From Achromobacter ruhlandii (GTDB lineage: Bacteria > Pseudomonadota > Gammaproteobacteria > Burkholderiales > Burkholderiaceae_B): DNA of 58,912 nt. Below, one piece after another: positions 10,701 to 17,957 of the stretch (positions are counted from its first letter, which is position 1; each line of letters starts with the position of its first letter). The stretch is taken from contig NZ_CADIJL010000035.1 in the NCBI RefSeq assembly GCF_902859695.1, positions 1 to 58,912 of the forward strand. The letters are read 5' to 3'. Under the pieces are notes generated by a model. The model ran no database searches, was not told the origin of the DNA, and saw only the letters and a program-made list of their open reading frames with translations. A program made the position numbers and the translations under genes.

Positions 10701-11037
10701 TCCAGAGGCGGCGCTGGCGCTCGCGCGGCAATCCGCAGCCTCGGATTTACTGCATCCCGGCGTCGTTGCCGACGTCCTGGATGCGCTCGCGGACACGGTG
10801 GCTGGCGCGCGCCTGGACCAGCTCACCCAGGTCGAAGCGTGGTTGGGCGCCGAAGGCAATGCCGGCATGCGGCGCATCGGCCTGGGCTTGCTGTGCGCAA
10901 TGTCGGCCCGGACCGGATGGACGCCAGAAATGCGCCAGCGGCTGGATTTGTATCGGCACGACAAGGATGGCTGGGTTTCCGACGCCGCCGACCTGGTCAC
11001 GTATCCGGATGCGTTTTCCCCGCGCGCCGGCGGATGA
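7765..11037 (+). CDS. Large helical-repeat (HEAT-like) protein, function unknown
   Basis: With the ATG at 7765 the protein has 1090 residues, no signal peptide and no membrane segment, so it is probably cytosolic. Nearly the whole length is short paired helices rich in Leu, Ala and Arg with recurrent patterns such as DxxLRxxALEALGR and GVAALIQALDDGRARVAI, typical of HEAT/armadillo solenoids used as protein-binding scaffolds. No enzyme motif was seen. In-frame upstream ATGs at 7732 and 7612 would lengthen it, but 7612 would overlap the blaI promoter and the upstream residues lack repeat character; no start has a clear ribosome binding site. The gene is divergent from blaI. Confidence 0.8.
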   Translation: MTMTPPRKEHRPSTRRILAEVALLGHDQRYGRMVALGRESIADARLAEDLKSLAQSEIHYERLLALMSASGSRATDLIVTLLADPSPMLVLRAARLAARVVPDEILVRLMPDMTKPCRRELARQLWRAGRGQVNDAVYPTLEGAARRHLLPWTTDAFIGASLDAEQVALLEAPQWAALAQRLPGLVRDRLAHELEQSGNPSYALRVAIRAALYRMLRSDRAAGLSLLRVAVARIPVQDLPLARYASFFPAQIAAIVEDLGGRQRIPFTLQTLRRLDASALCKLLSVDALPDLHAVFQQLHANQRDALYRQGGEAWREDSGALPFEFVRELSSAARQAEARRAFSSPRLAAEPLVRLPYLSCLPFQEALALAQPFLSQPDGELRAQAVAAVAGTGRYEASSLAAILDFCRARENEQDPVRLAMLTALAALPPSRWEAGHLPGFTALIDAALRARDCSHQTMLAAMQWLMSIITPHTAFVVAALPGLVERMGGMGNLRQGHWESRMSDGELRRIAPHLMGLLETWIRRDRAQVALQLVFGFGCRAKAVDLFVDMISDLARDKRGHVARSGLDALVRLGLRKRAAELIPQLLGADPSWIQVSAVSSHLHRRRQDLLTPFLTARVYKGRFPSGKAAFLPAYEDGFFRWTAAQQQCYAAELLDILTSTQRNAWELYGCVQRYAAMPSIDLAPLVDLARLDTPDQALRDKALEALGRADAGRGVAALIQALDDGRARVAIYALRRSLMNLRPAQVLELLDRAPRSKITVAKEIVRLAGDLRTDGAFAFLARIEAEPKLHQDVAIALARAYWNFLDRPEVWPRLHAAARSGPPALARTTIRIPPTGLSPDGQRALSQHLALLLGHSDAQIRKETLERLIAMPPGQGAPALHQALAARLGDVDVSLVELAAGALLGIYAGSLPRELADSFAGLTRAHALAAVVAAYQQQRQRGQLELAASADMLAAALLARRWHPGLALRLAFSVLRPEAALALARQSAASDLLHPGVVADVLDALADTVAGARLDQLTQVEAWLGAEGNAGMRRIGLGLLCAMSARTGWTPEMRQRLDLYRHDKDGWVSDAADLVTYPDAFSPRAGG

Positions 11038-11095
11038 CGCGCATACCGGGCGGGCGGCATGCCGGCAACCGGATCCGCCCGCGCCCCGCTGCCCG

Positions 11096-11677
11096 CTATC
11101 CCGGCAGCTTGCCGAGTTTTCCCTTGGCGCGTTCGGCCAGCCGCAGCGCCATGTCCTGCTGACGCCGCATCAGGTCGGCGATCTGCTCGGCATAAAGATC
11201 GATGAGATCGCCGCCCACCGGCTCCGGATCGGCCCAGTCGTCGATCGCCACGACGGCCCCCGCCTGGTCCACACCCCAGATCCGGCTGCCGTCGCCCACG
11301 ATCTTCAGCACCGGCAGGATGCCAGGCAGACCGGCCTCGGCAAGCTGGCGCTGCTGCGCCGAAATGCTGGCCCATTCGGGCAACTCCGGCGCATCGATGC
11401 CCAACAGCACCACGCCGCGCCAGAAGGTCCAGGCGGGGCCGACGTCGAACTCCTTGGCGCGCGGCCAGACTTCCTCGCGCGCCATCACGCACAGGCCATT
11501 GGTGCGCTGGCAGAAGGCCGTGAACGCCGCCGGCAGCGGGAACCCGACAGCCGCCTCCAGGCTCGCGATCGCGGCCGCGTCGGGCGCGGGCGCGGCCACC
11601 ACCTCGAAATACGCGGTGTCCACGGGGTCCAGGATCTCCCAGATGCGTTGGTGGAACTGTTCGGCGGTCATGGTCAT
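11096..11677 (-). CDS. SUKH (SMI1/KNR4) family protein, probable immunity protein
   Basis: A 193-residue soluble protein. The core has the SUKH signature: an acidic N-terminal helix, then IASLEAAVGFPLPAAFTAFC followed by TNGL, and a strand-rich C-terminal part. SUKH proteins are common immunity proteins against secreted polymorphic toxins. The ATG at 11677 has AGGAAG 6 bases upstream; a second in-frame ATG at 11671 and upstream extensions are less likely. A second immunity-type gene lies 168 bases upstream on the same strand, but no toxin gene is nearby, so this looks like an orphan immunity gene. Confidence 0.75.
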   Translation of the reverse strand: MTMTAEQFHQRIWEILDPVDTAYFEVVAAPAPDAAAIASLEAAVGFPLPAAFTAFCQRTNGLCVMAREEVWPRAKEFDVGPAWTFWRGVVLLGIDAPELPEWASISAQQRQLAEAGLPGILPVLKIVGDGSRIWGVDQAGAVVAIDDWADPEPVGGDLIDLYAEQIADLMRRQQDMALRLAERAKGKLGKLPG

Positions 11678-11845
11678 GCAAGCTTCCTGAATCAAAAGAC
11701 AAGTCCCGGCCCGCCGCCAGGACGGAAGGCCGGAACGACGCAACACTATAGCCGCGAGCCCGCCCGCATGATCCGTGGCTCCGGTTCGACGATCGATGGC
11801 GGTTGGCTGCGCGGAGCGGTTCACGGCGGGTCGTTCAGAACATCC

Positions 11846-12511
11846 TCAAATATCGGCGACATCGCGCAGCCGCACACCAGAGAAGCTGGCCGCGCGCAAT
11901 GCGTCAAACATCGCGCGGTCACAGATGGGAGGCGCTCCCAGGCGATCCTGGCGGAAGATATGGGCGCCTCCCACAACCTCGGGTTTGAACACCAAACTGG
12001 CGCCGCCGACGAGGCTATAACGCTTCTCGTCCTCGCCGGTCTGATAGTTGTGGTCGAGCTTGATCCTCACGCGAGAAGAGGCTTCATCCAGGGCATCGAG
12101 TCTGCGCAGCACATTGCCCAGGTAGTACCGAGGACCGGGGCTGCCGTCGGCAAGGCTGAAGTCGCATGCCACAAACGCAAACGCCTCGGCGTCCAACTGC
12201 TCAAACAACCGCTTCAACGGCTCCGACACAATCCATATGCCAGCGAGTTCTTCCAGATCGCGGGGCATTGCGCCCTTTTGCGGAACATGGACCAGGTGGG
12301 GACGCGCCGGATACTGATCTGGCATTCCATTCGGGCGCGAGATGACGTTCATCCCCGGATCGATCAGCGTCTCTTCGTTGGCGATTTCCAAGCCGGGAAC
12401 CCTGCCGTCTTCCAGGAAGCCGGCGTCGATCAGGAAAAACTTGCCCTTATGCGATGCGGCTTCGGCTGAAAGTGCAATGGCGGTCGGTTCGGTCACGGCG
12501 GCTTCCATCAT
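11846..12511 (-). CDS. Imm11-like (DUF1629) immunity protein
   Basis: A 221-residue protein that resembles the Imm11/DUF1629 family: a start of the type KFFLIDAG, a central IWIVSEPLKRLFEQL block, then YYLGNVLRRLDALDE and a final HIFR...FDALRAASFSGVRLRDV block. The family protects against secreted toxins of type VI or contact-dependent systems, or acts as a decoy bank. The match is from memory and not strong for the middle part. GC content is visibly lower than in the flanking genes, consistent with acquisition. No matching toxin gene is in the window. Confidence 0.65.
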   Translation of the reverse strand: MMEAAVTEPTAIALSAEAASHKGKFFLIDAGFLEDGRVPGLEIANEETLIDPGMNVISRPNGMPDQYPARPHLVHVPQKGAMPRDLEELAGIWIVSEPLKRLFEQLDAEAFAFVACDFSLADGSPGPRYYLGNVLRRLDALDEASSRVRIKLDHNYQTGEDEKRYSLVGGASLVFKPEVVGGAHIFRQDRLGAPPICDRAMFDALRAASFSGVRLRDVADI

Positions 12512-12627
12512 GGATGCGGGGAGGCGGAATAGAACAGCGGTTCAACCGATGCTAGCCGGATTTGAGCGCAGCCAAAAGGCCCGCCCCGGGCAAAGCCCTT
12601 GGCTGAGCGCCAGGATGGCCCCTACAC

Positions 12628-12648
12628 GGTGAGAGCCGGACGTTTACC
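12628..12648 (+). repeat. 21-bp inverted repeat, copy A
   Basis: These 21 bases (starting GGTGAGAGCC) are the exact reverse complement of 13869-13889. Next to each copy is a near-identical 25-base segment starting AAAGCCCTTG (12592-12616 and 13893-13917, 2 mismatches) in direct orientation. The 290-base gap 12512-12801 holds nothing else recognisable except the leader of the gene at 12802. Confidence 0.8.
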
Positions 12649-12801
12649 ATCAACCGCCATAGCCTCGGGTCCTCCATCCTGCCGCTCAAGGTCACTTCCA
12701 TCGGGTCTCCCCTCTTTTGGTAAAGGCTTGCAAACGCTGATGTCCGGGCGGCCCGGCTGCGGTATAAACAAGGCCCTGTCGATTGCACACAGAGGAACGA
12801 C

Positions 12802-13591
<790 letters not shown>

Positions 13592-13617
<26 letters not shown>

Positions 13618-13822
13618 CCGCCTTGTCCACCGCCTTTTTCGGACCGCGCAGGGCGATGCCGACCAGGTCCAGGTCGTTGGCCGGCTGGGCGCGGAACACC
13701 ACGCGGTTGGCCTCGTGGTGGCCGGTGGCGAACATGGCATGGACGAACGGCGCCAGCGTCAGCTCGCGGTCGCGCGCGATCCGGTGCGCCACCTGCTGGC
13801 CGACGCGGTCCCCTCGAACACC
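13592..13822 (-). pseudogene. C-terminal fragment of an unidentified protein
   Basis: About 76 codons read as a plausible protein C-terminus ending KAVDKAVKGLPLHP, with RELTLAPFVHAMFATG and RVVFRAQPANDLDLVG before it. Upstream the frame runs into an AAG trinucleotide array and then repeat sequence, and no start with a ribosome binding site is seen, so the 5' part seems lost. The family is not recognised. It overlaps the end of the convergent membrane protein gene. Confidence 0.4.
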
Positions 13823-13827
13823 AGGAT

Positions 13828-13845
13828 AAGAAGAAGAAGAAGAAG
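13828..13845 (+). repeat. Trinucleotide array (AAG)6
   Basis: Six tandem AAG units, next to the break in the preceding gene fragment. It may mark a recombination junction or have grown by slippage. Confidence 0.9.
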
Positions 13846-13868
13846 TGATGGGGAGGCTGGCTGGGTGG

Positions 13869-13889
13869 GGTAAACGTCCGGCTCTCACC
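13869..13889 (-). repeat. 21-bp inverted repeat, copy B
   Basis: Exact reverse complement of 12628-12648, 1.2 kb away. Together with the adjacent 25-base direct repeat at 13893-13917 it lies exactly at the point where the HipA-like fragment loses homology. Confidence 0.8.
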
Positions 13890-13910
13890 GCCCAAAGCCC
13901 TTGCCTGAGC

Positions 13911-14087
13911 GCCAAGATCTTCAAGAATTCGCAGCGGCGTTGCTTGTAGGCCGACCGCCGCTAGCGTGTTCTCGACCTGGTGCAGCAACCATCCTTCTGG
14001 CATCGACACTTGAAACGCGGGGAACAGTTCCCTGCTGCGCCATGACCGCTGGCTTGTAGGCATTCGCAGGGAGAACGGAAAGCTCAT
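13911..14087 (-). pseudogene. Remnant of a HipA-family toxin N-terminal domain
   Basis: About 59 codons resemble the first subdomain of HipA-family kinases: FSLRMPTSQRSW, then LFPAFQVSMPEGWLLHQVEN and PLRILEDLG, equivalent to the family pattern SLTMP...FFxMNLPEGYxLExL...LLALxG. The fragment lacks the family's first strands (an in-frame TGA lies just before the ATG at 14087) and the whole kinase domain; homology stops at the repeat at 13893-13917. No antitoxin (HipB) gene is left. Assignment rests on a short stretch. Confidence 0.5.
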
Positions 14088-14098
14088 TATTCACGAGA

Positions 14099-14845
14099 TC
14101 ACTGTAGCAATTTACGTCCCACCGGGCCTTGGTGGGGGCCCCTCCTGAGTTGGCCGTAGCTGAGCTGGTCCGCAGCGTAGCAATCGCATGCCGCCTGCTC
14201 CAGGCCTGGCCTATTCAGGATCTCGATGTTTCCGCGGTGATACGCGATCAGCTTGCGGTGCTGCAAGGCCGAGGCCGCCACCGTCACGCCGACCCGCCGC
14301 ACACCCAGCATATAGGCCAGGTATTCATGAGTGAGGTGAAAGCTGTCCGAGTGCGCGCGGTCTTGCGTCATCAGCAGCCAGCGCGCAAGTCTGCCCTCGA
14401 GCACATGGGAATGCATGCAGGCCGCGGTCTGGGCGAGCTGCTGCAGGATGACCACGGTATAACGGCTGATCAGGCCGCGCAGCGCGGCACTGGCGTCCAG
14501 TTCCCGCCGGAACAGATCCGCTTTCATGCGCAAGGCGGACCCTGCTCCCTGCACGACTGCGCGCAGTTGCGAGGTATCGGCGCCCAATGGGACGTCAACG
14601 CTCCACATCCCTTCATTGCCGACCAGGCCCACCTCCAGGGAAGCGCCGCGCTTCTGCGGCAGAATCAGGGAGATATAGCCCCCACCGGGGAAGTAGACGT
14701 CGTCGATGCGATCGCCGGGCTGAAGCAGGCATTGCCCGAAGACCAGGTCGACAGACTCGAAGCGATCCAGCAAACGAGGCCGTTCCCGGTTGGGCAACGC
14801 GTCGAGCAGGCGGTTGGGAACATCGGCGATCGTGGGGTGCGGCAA
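14099..14845 (-). CDS. Crp/Fnr-family regulator (second of a tandem pair)
   Basis: A 248-residue protein with a cyclic-nucleotide-type beta-barrel (FGQCLLQPGDRIDDVYFPGG, LEVGLVGNEGMW), a dimer helix and a winged helix-turn-helix (LAYMLGVRRVGVTVAASALQ). The frame is open far upstream, but the sensible start is TTG at 14845, with GGAG 6 bases before it and only 20 bases after the stop of the first Crp-like gene. No FNR-type cysteine cluster is seen, so an iron-sulphur sensor is unlikely; the ligand is unknown. It is probably co-transcribed with the upstream paralogue. Confidence 0.83.
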   Translation of the reverse strand: MPHPTIADVPNRLLDALPNRERPRLLDRFESVDLVFGQCLLQPGDRIDDVYFPGGGYISLILPQKRGASLEVGLVGNEGMWSVDVPLGADTSQLRAVVQGAGSALRMKADLFRRELDASAALRGLISRYTVVILQQLAQTAACMHSHVLEGRLARWLLMTQDRAHSDSFHLTHEYLAYMLGVRRVGVTVAASALQHRKLIAYHRGNIEILNRPGLEQAACDCYAADQLSYGQLRRGPHQGPVGRKLLQ

Positions 14846-14865
14846 GTTCTGCTCCAGGTTCCATC

Positions 14866-15594
14866 TCAGGCGCGGACCGGGCCGCCAGGCTGACTCAACA
14901 GGCGCTGATATTCCTGCCGCACGACCATATAGCATTCGCAGACACGTGCCTCCAGCCCGACGCGGTCCACCACGGTGATATGGCCGCGGCGATACCGGAT
15001 CAGACCGGCCTCCTGCAGGTGGCCGGCAGCCTCGGTGACTCCTTCGCGCCGCACGCCCAGCATGTTGGCGATCAGTTCCTGCGTCATGACGAGTTCGTCG
15101 GATTGCAGTCGGTCCAGGCTGAGCAGCAGCCAGCGGCAAAGCTGCTGGTCCAGCGAATGATGTCGGTTGCACACCGCTGTCTGGGCCATTTGCGTGAGCA
15201 GCGCCTGCGTGTATCGAAGCAGCAGGTGCTGCATGGCCCCACCCCGGTCGAACTCGTCTTTCAGCGCCTGACCCTTCAACTGATAGGCTGACCCCGCGCT
15301 TTGGACGATCGCGCGGCTTGGCGTGGTTTCTCCACCCATGAACAAGGAAATGCCAACGATGCCTTCGTTGCCGACCACGGCGATTTCGGTGGAGGCGCCA
15401 TCTTCCATGACGCATAGCAGCGAGACAATGCAATCGATCGGGAAGCAGACATGCCGCATTCGGCCGCCCGGTTCGTACAAGGCTTTTCCCAACGGCAGGG
15501 AAACGCGCTCCAGCAGCGGAAACAATCGCTCCGTCTCCTGCGGGGGCAGCGCCGCCAATAGATAATTCCGGGTGGGATCGTGTAAATCAGGCAT
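14866..15594 (-). CDS. Crp/Fnr-family regulator (first of a tandem pair)
   Basis: A 242-residue paralogue of the next gene with the same plan: barrel with YEPGGRMRHVCFPIDC and TEIAVVGNEGIVG, then the helix-turn-helix ANMLGVRREGVTEAAGHLQ. The ATG at 15594 has GGAGG 8 bases upstream; the longer frame to 15675 lacks a site. The motif VGNEGxxG, shared by both proteins, is typical of a subgroup that often occurs in stress and biofilm gene neighbourhoods. Two regulators in one transcript suggests heterodimers or divided target sets, which is inference. Confidence 0.87.
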   Translation of the reverse strand: MPDLHDPTRNYLLAALPPQETERLFPLLERVSLPLGKALYEPGGRMRHVCFPIDCIVSLLCVMEDGASTEIAVVGNEGIVGISLFMGGETTPSRAIVQSAGSAYQLKGQALKDEFDRGGAMQHLLLRYTQALLTQMAQTAVCNRHHSLDQQLCRWLLLSLDRLQSDELVMTQELIANMLGVRREGVTEAAGHLQEAGLIRYRRGHITVVDRVGLEARVCECYMVVRQEYQRLLSQPGGPVRA

Positions 15595-15769
15595 GATGAG
15601 TCCCTCCAACAAGCCCAGTTGCAACGGCCCGATCCAGGGCCGCAATCCGAAAATCCTCCGGCACACTTTGCCCACTCGGCAGGGGCAATCGCCACGCGTT
15701 ATGTACGGTGGCGAACGGAGTCTTTCCCAGAGTAACGCACTATTGGTCGCTAGCCCCGCTAAGCGGGCG

Positions 15770-16076
15770 CTACTTGATCTGCATGCTGTTTTTCACGCTC
15801 GTCACGCCGCCGACGCCCCTGGCCATTTCGACCGCGCGGTTAGCGTCGGCCTGCGAGGTCACGAATCCGCTGAGCTGAACCACCCCTTTGAAGGCCTCGA
15901 CATTGATCTCCGCCACCTTGAGGCCGGGTTCATTGAGAATCGCGGCCTTGACCTTGGTCGTGATGACGCTGTCGTCCACATATTCGCCCGTTCCCGCCGT
16001 CTTGGAGGTCGAAGCGCCCCCCGCCACTGGAAAGCGCGATGAACACCGCGCATGCATATTTTTTGAATGATTTCAT
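15770..16076 (-). pseudogene. BON-domain exported protein gene, frameshifted
   Basis: The gene should start at the ATG at 16076 (MKSFKKYACAVFIALS, a signal peptide, with AAGGA upstream) and continue as the BON domain VDDSVITTKVKAAIL...VKNSMQIK that ends at 15770. The two parts are in different frames; the shift lies just before a run of six Gs near 16017-16022. One base too many (or two too few) explains it. BON lipoproteins of this type usually have a lipobox Cys before STSK; here the equivalent codon is GGC (Gly). The 95-residue frame that begins at 16057 has no sensible start. This may be a decayed gene, a slippage-controlled one or a sequencing error. Confidence 0.65.
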
Positions 16077-16169
16077 GAGTGATAGATCCTTCCCTACTAC
16101 GTGAACCTGGCCCGGTCGGGTCAGGATTCTTCCCTGCGATGACCCTGTCACGCTATGGGAAGCCCAGAC

Positions 16170-17846
16170 TCAAGTCCGTTCGCTGGCGTGCATAGCGCCA
16201 GAGGCCTTGGCATCCAGGTATTTCTGCATCAGCGCGCGCGTGGAACTGTCCAGCCCTTGCGCGCCCCCCTCCCCGGCCCCGAGCGCTTGCGCGATATGAG
16301 CGGCCAGCGTCTTGCCCAGCTCCACGCCCCATTGATCGAAGGAATCGATGTCCCAGATCACACCCTGGGTGAACGCGCTGTGCTCATAGATCGCGACGAG
16401 CGCGCCCAATGTCCGGGGCGTCAGCTTTGCGGCCAGCAGCGTGTTGCTGGGGCGATTCCCCTGCACCTCCCGGTGCCCTTCTGGCTCCTGCGTATCGCCA
16501 GGCCCGCCCCCCTCGTCCCGGAGGCGTCCGAACGCCAGCGCCTGGGCCTGGGCGTACATGTTCGCCAGCAGTTCTTCATGGCCGCCCGCCGATGATGGCA
16601 GCGGCGACAGAAATCCGATGAAGTCGCAGGGCACGATCTGCGTGCCCTGGTGCAGCAACTGATGGAACGAATGCTGGCCATTGGTTCCGCAGCCCCCCCA
16701 GTAAACCGGGCTGGTTTGGGTGGCGACCGGGGCCCCGTCCTGGGCCACAGACTTGCCGTTGCTTTCCATCATCAATTGCTGCACATATGAGGGGAACCGT
16801 CGCAAATAGTGGTCATAAGGCAGAATCGCAACGGATCGCGACTCAAGAAAGTTGTTGTTCCATATCGCCATCAAACCGAGCAGAACGGGAAGATTCTGTT
16901 CCATCGGCGCAGACAGGAAATGCACGTCCATATCATAGAAGCCCGCTAACATCTCGCGGAAAGCGGCGGGCCCGATGGCGGTCAGCAGGGCCAGGCCCAT
17001 GGCGGAACACAACGAATAGCGGCCGTTGACCCACTCCCAGACGTCGAAAACATGCTCCGGCGCGAAGCCGGCCTTGATGGCGGCGTCGCGATTGCCCGTA
17101 ACAGCCACGAAATGCGCCCGCAGCGCGCCTTCGTCCTGGATGTCTTCCAGGCACCAGGCGCGCGCAGCGGCCGCGTTTCGCAAGGTTTCGGGCGTGTGGA
17201 AGGTTTTTGAGCAGACGATGAACAACGTTTCGCGTGGGTCCAGGTCGCGCGTGGCCTGAAAGAAGTCCGCCCCGTCCACGTTGGACACGAAGCGGAATTG
17301 CATGTCTGGCCGTGCATAGTGCTGCAACGCCGCCCAAGCCATGCCCGCACCGATCGCAGAGCCGCCTATTCCCAGGTTCACGACATTCCTGATCTTTTTC
17401 CCGGTTCCGCCAAGCCAGGATCCGCTGCGCACCTTGCCGGCGAAGTGTTCCATGCGGCGCAGCACCCGCTGGACGTCGGGCACGACGTCCCTGCCCTCCA
17501 CTCGGACGCTGGAACCGGCAGGCATGCGCAGTGCGACATGCAGAGCCGCACGCCCTTCGCTGACGTTGACCGGATCGCCATTGAACATGGCGTCAATCCG
17601 CGCCGGCAGACGGCACGCGCGGGCCAGGCGCAGCAACAGCTCGACAGTCCTCGGGGTGATCCGGTTCTTGGAATAGTCCAGATACCAGCCCGGAGCCTCC
17701 ACGCTGAAGCGCGGCCCCCTATCCGGGTCAAGCTGGAACAGATCGCGCAGATGCTGCGGCCGCACCTCTTCCACGTGCCCGGCCAGCGTTTGCCAAGCTG
17801 GGGGCAGCGACACGTTGCGCAAACCACCCGTTGCTTGTCTGTCCAT
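16170..17846 (-). CDS. pgi: Glucose-6-phosphate isomerase, divergent form
   Basis: A 558-residue enzyme that interconverts glucose 6-phosphate and fructose 6-phosphate in the cytosol. Visible signatures: NLGIGGSAIGAGMAW, SKTFHTPET, a GRYSL motif (here NGRYSLCS in place of the usual GGRYSLWS), the catalytic Glu block MESNGKS, the His block GTNGQHSFHQLLHQGT and FDQWGVELGK with the catalytic Lys. The several deviations suggest a second, non-housekeeping isomerase. The start at 17846 is preferred because GGAG lies 9 bases upstream; 17861 is an alternative. It is divergent from the cyclic glucan synthase gene 111 bases away, so it may feed glucose 6-phosphate toward UDP-glucose for that enzyme. 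Confidence 0.93.
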   Translation of the reverse strand: MDRQATGGLRNVSLPPAWQTLAGHVEEVRPQHLRDLFQLDPDRGPRFSVEAPGWYLDYSKNRITPRTVELLLRLARACRLPARIDAMFNGDPVNVSEGRAALHVALRMPAGSSVRVEGRDVVPDVQRVLRRMEHFAGKVRSGSWLGGTGKKIRNVVNLGIGGSAIGAGMAWAALQHYARPDMQFRFVSNVDGADFFQATRDLDPRETLFIVCSKTFHTPETLRNAAAARAWCLEDIQDEGALRAHFVAVTGNRDAAIKAGFAPEHVFDVWEWVNGRYSLCSAMGLALLTAIGPAAFREMLAGFYDMDVHFLSAPMEQNLPVLLGLMAIWNNNFLESRSVAILPYDHYLRRFPSYVQQLMMESNGKSVAQDGAPVATQTSPVYWGGCGTNGQHSFHQLLHQGTQIVPCDFIGFLSPLPSSAGGHEELLANMYAQAQALAFGRLRDEGGGPGDTQEPEGHREVQGNRPSNTLLAAKLTPRTLGALVAIYEHSAFTQGVIWDIDSFDQWGVELGKTLAAHIAQALGAGEGGAQGLDSSTRALMQKYLDAKASGAMHASERT

Positions 17847-17957
17847 TGCTATCATCTCCATGCCGCCCGACGAGAACTTCCCGAATTCCGGGCCTTTAGC
17901 CGGTTATGCCACAGGCGATGAAGGGCGTCCGTGCGGTAGCGTACAGAGCCTGCGGCC

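Noticed and set aside
14846..15433. Upstream part of the open frame of the second Crp-like gene
   Set aside because: It runs antisense-like through the first Crp-like gene in another frame and has no domain; the TTG at 14845 has a proper ribosome binding site.
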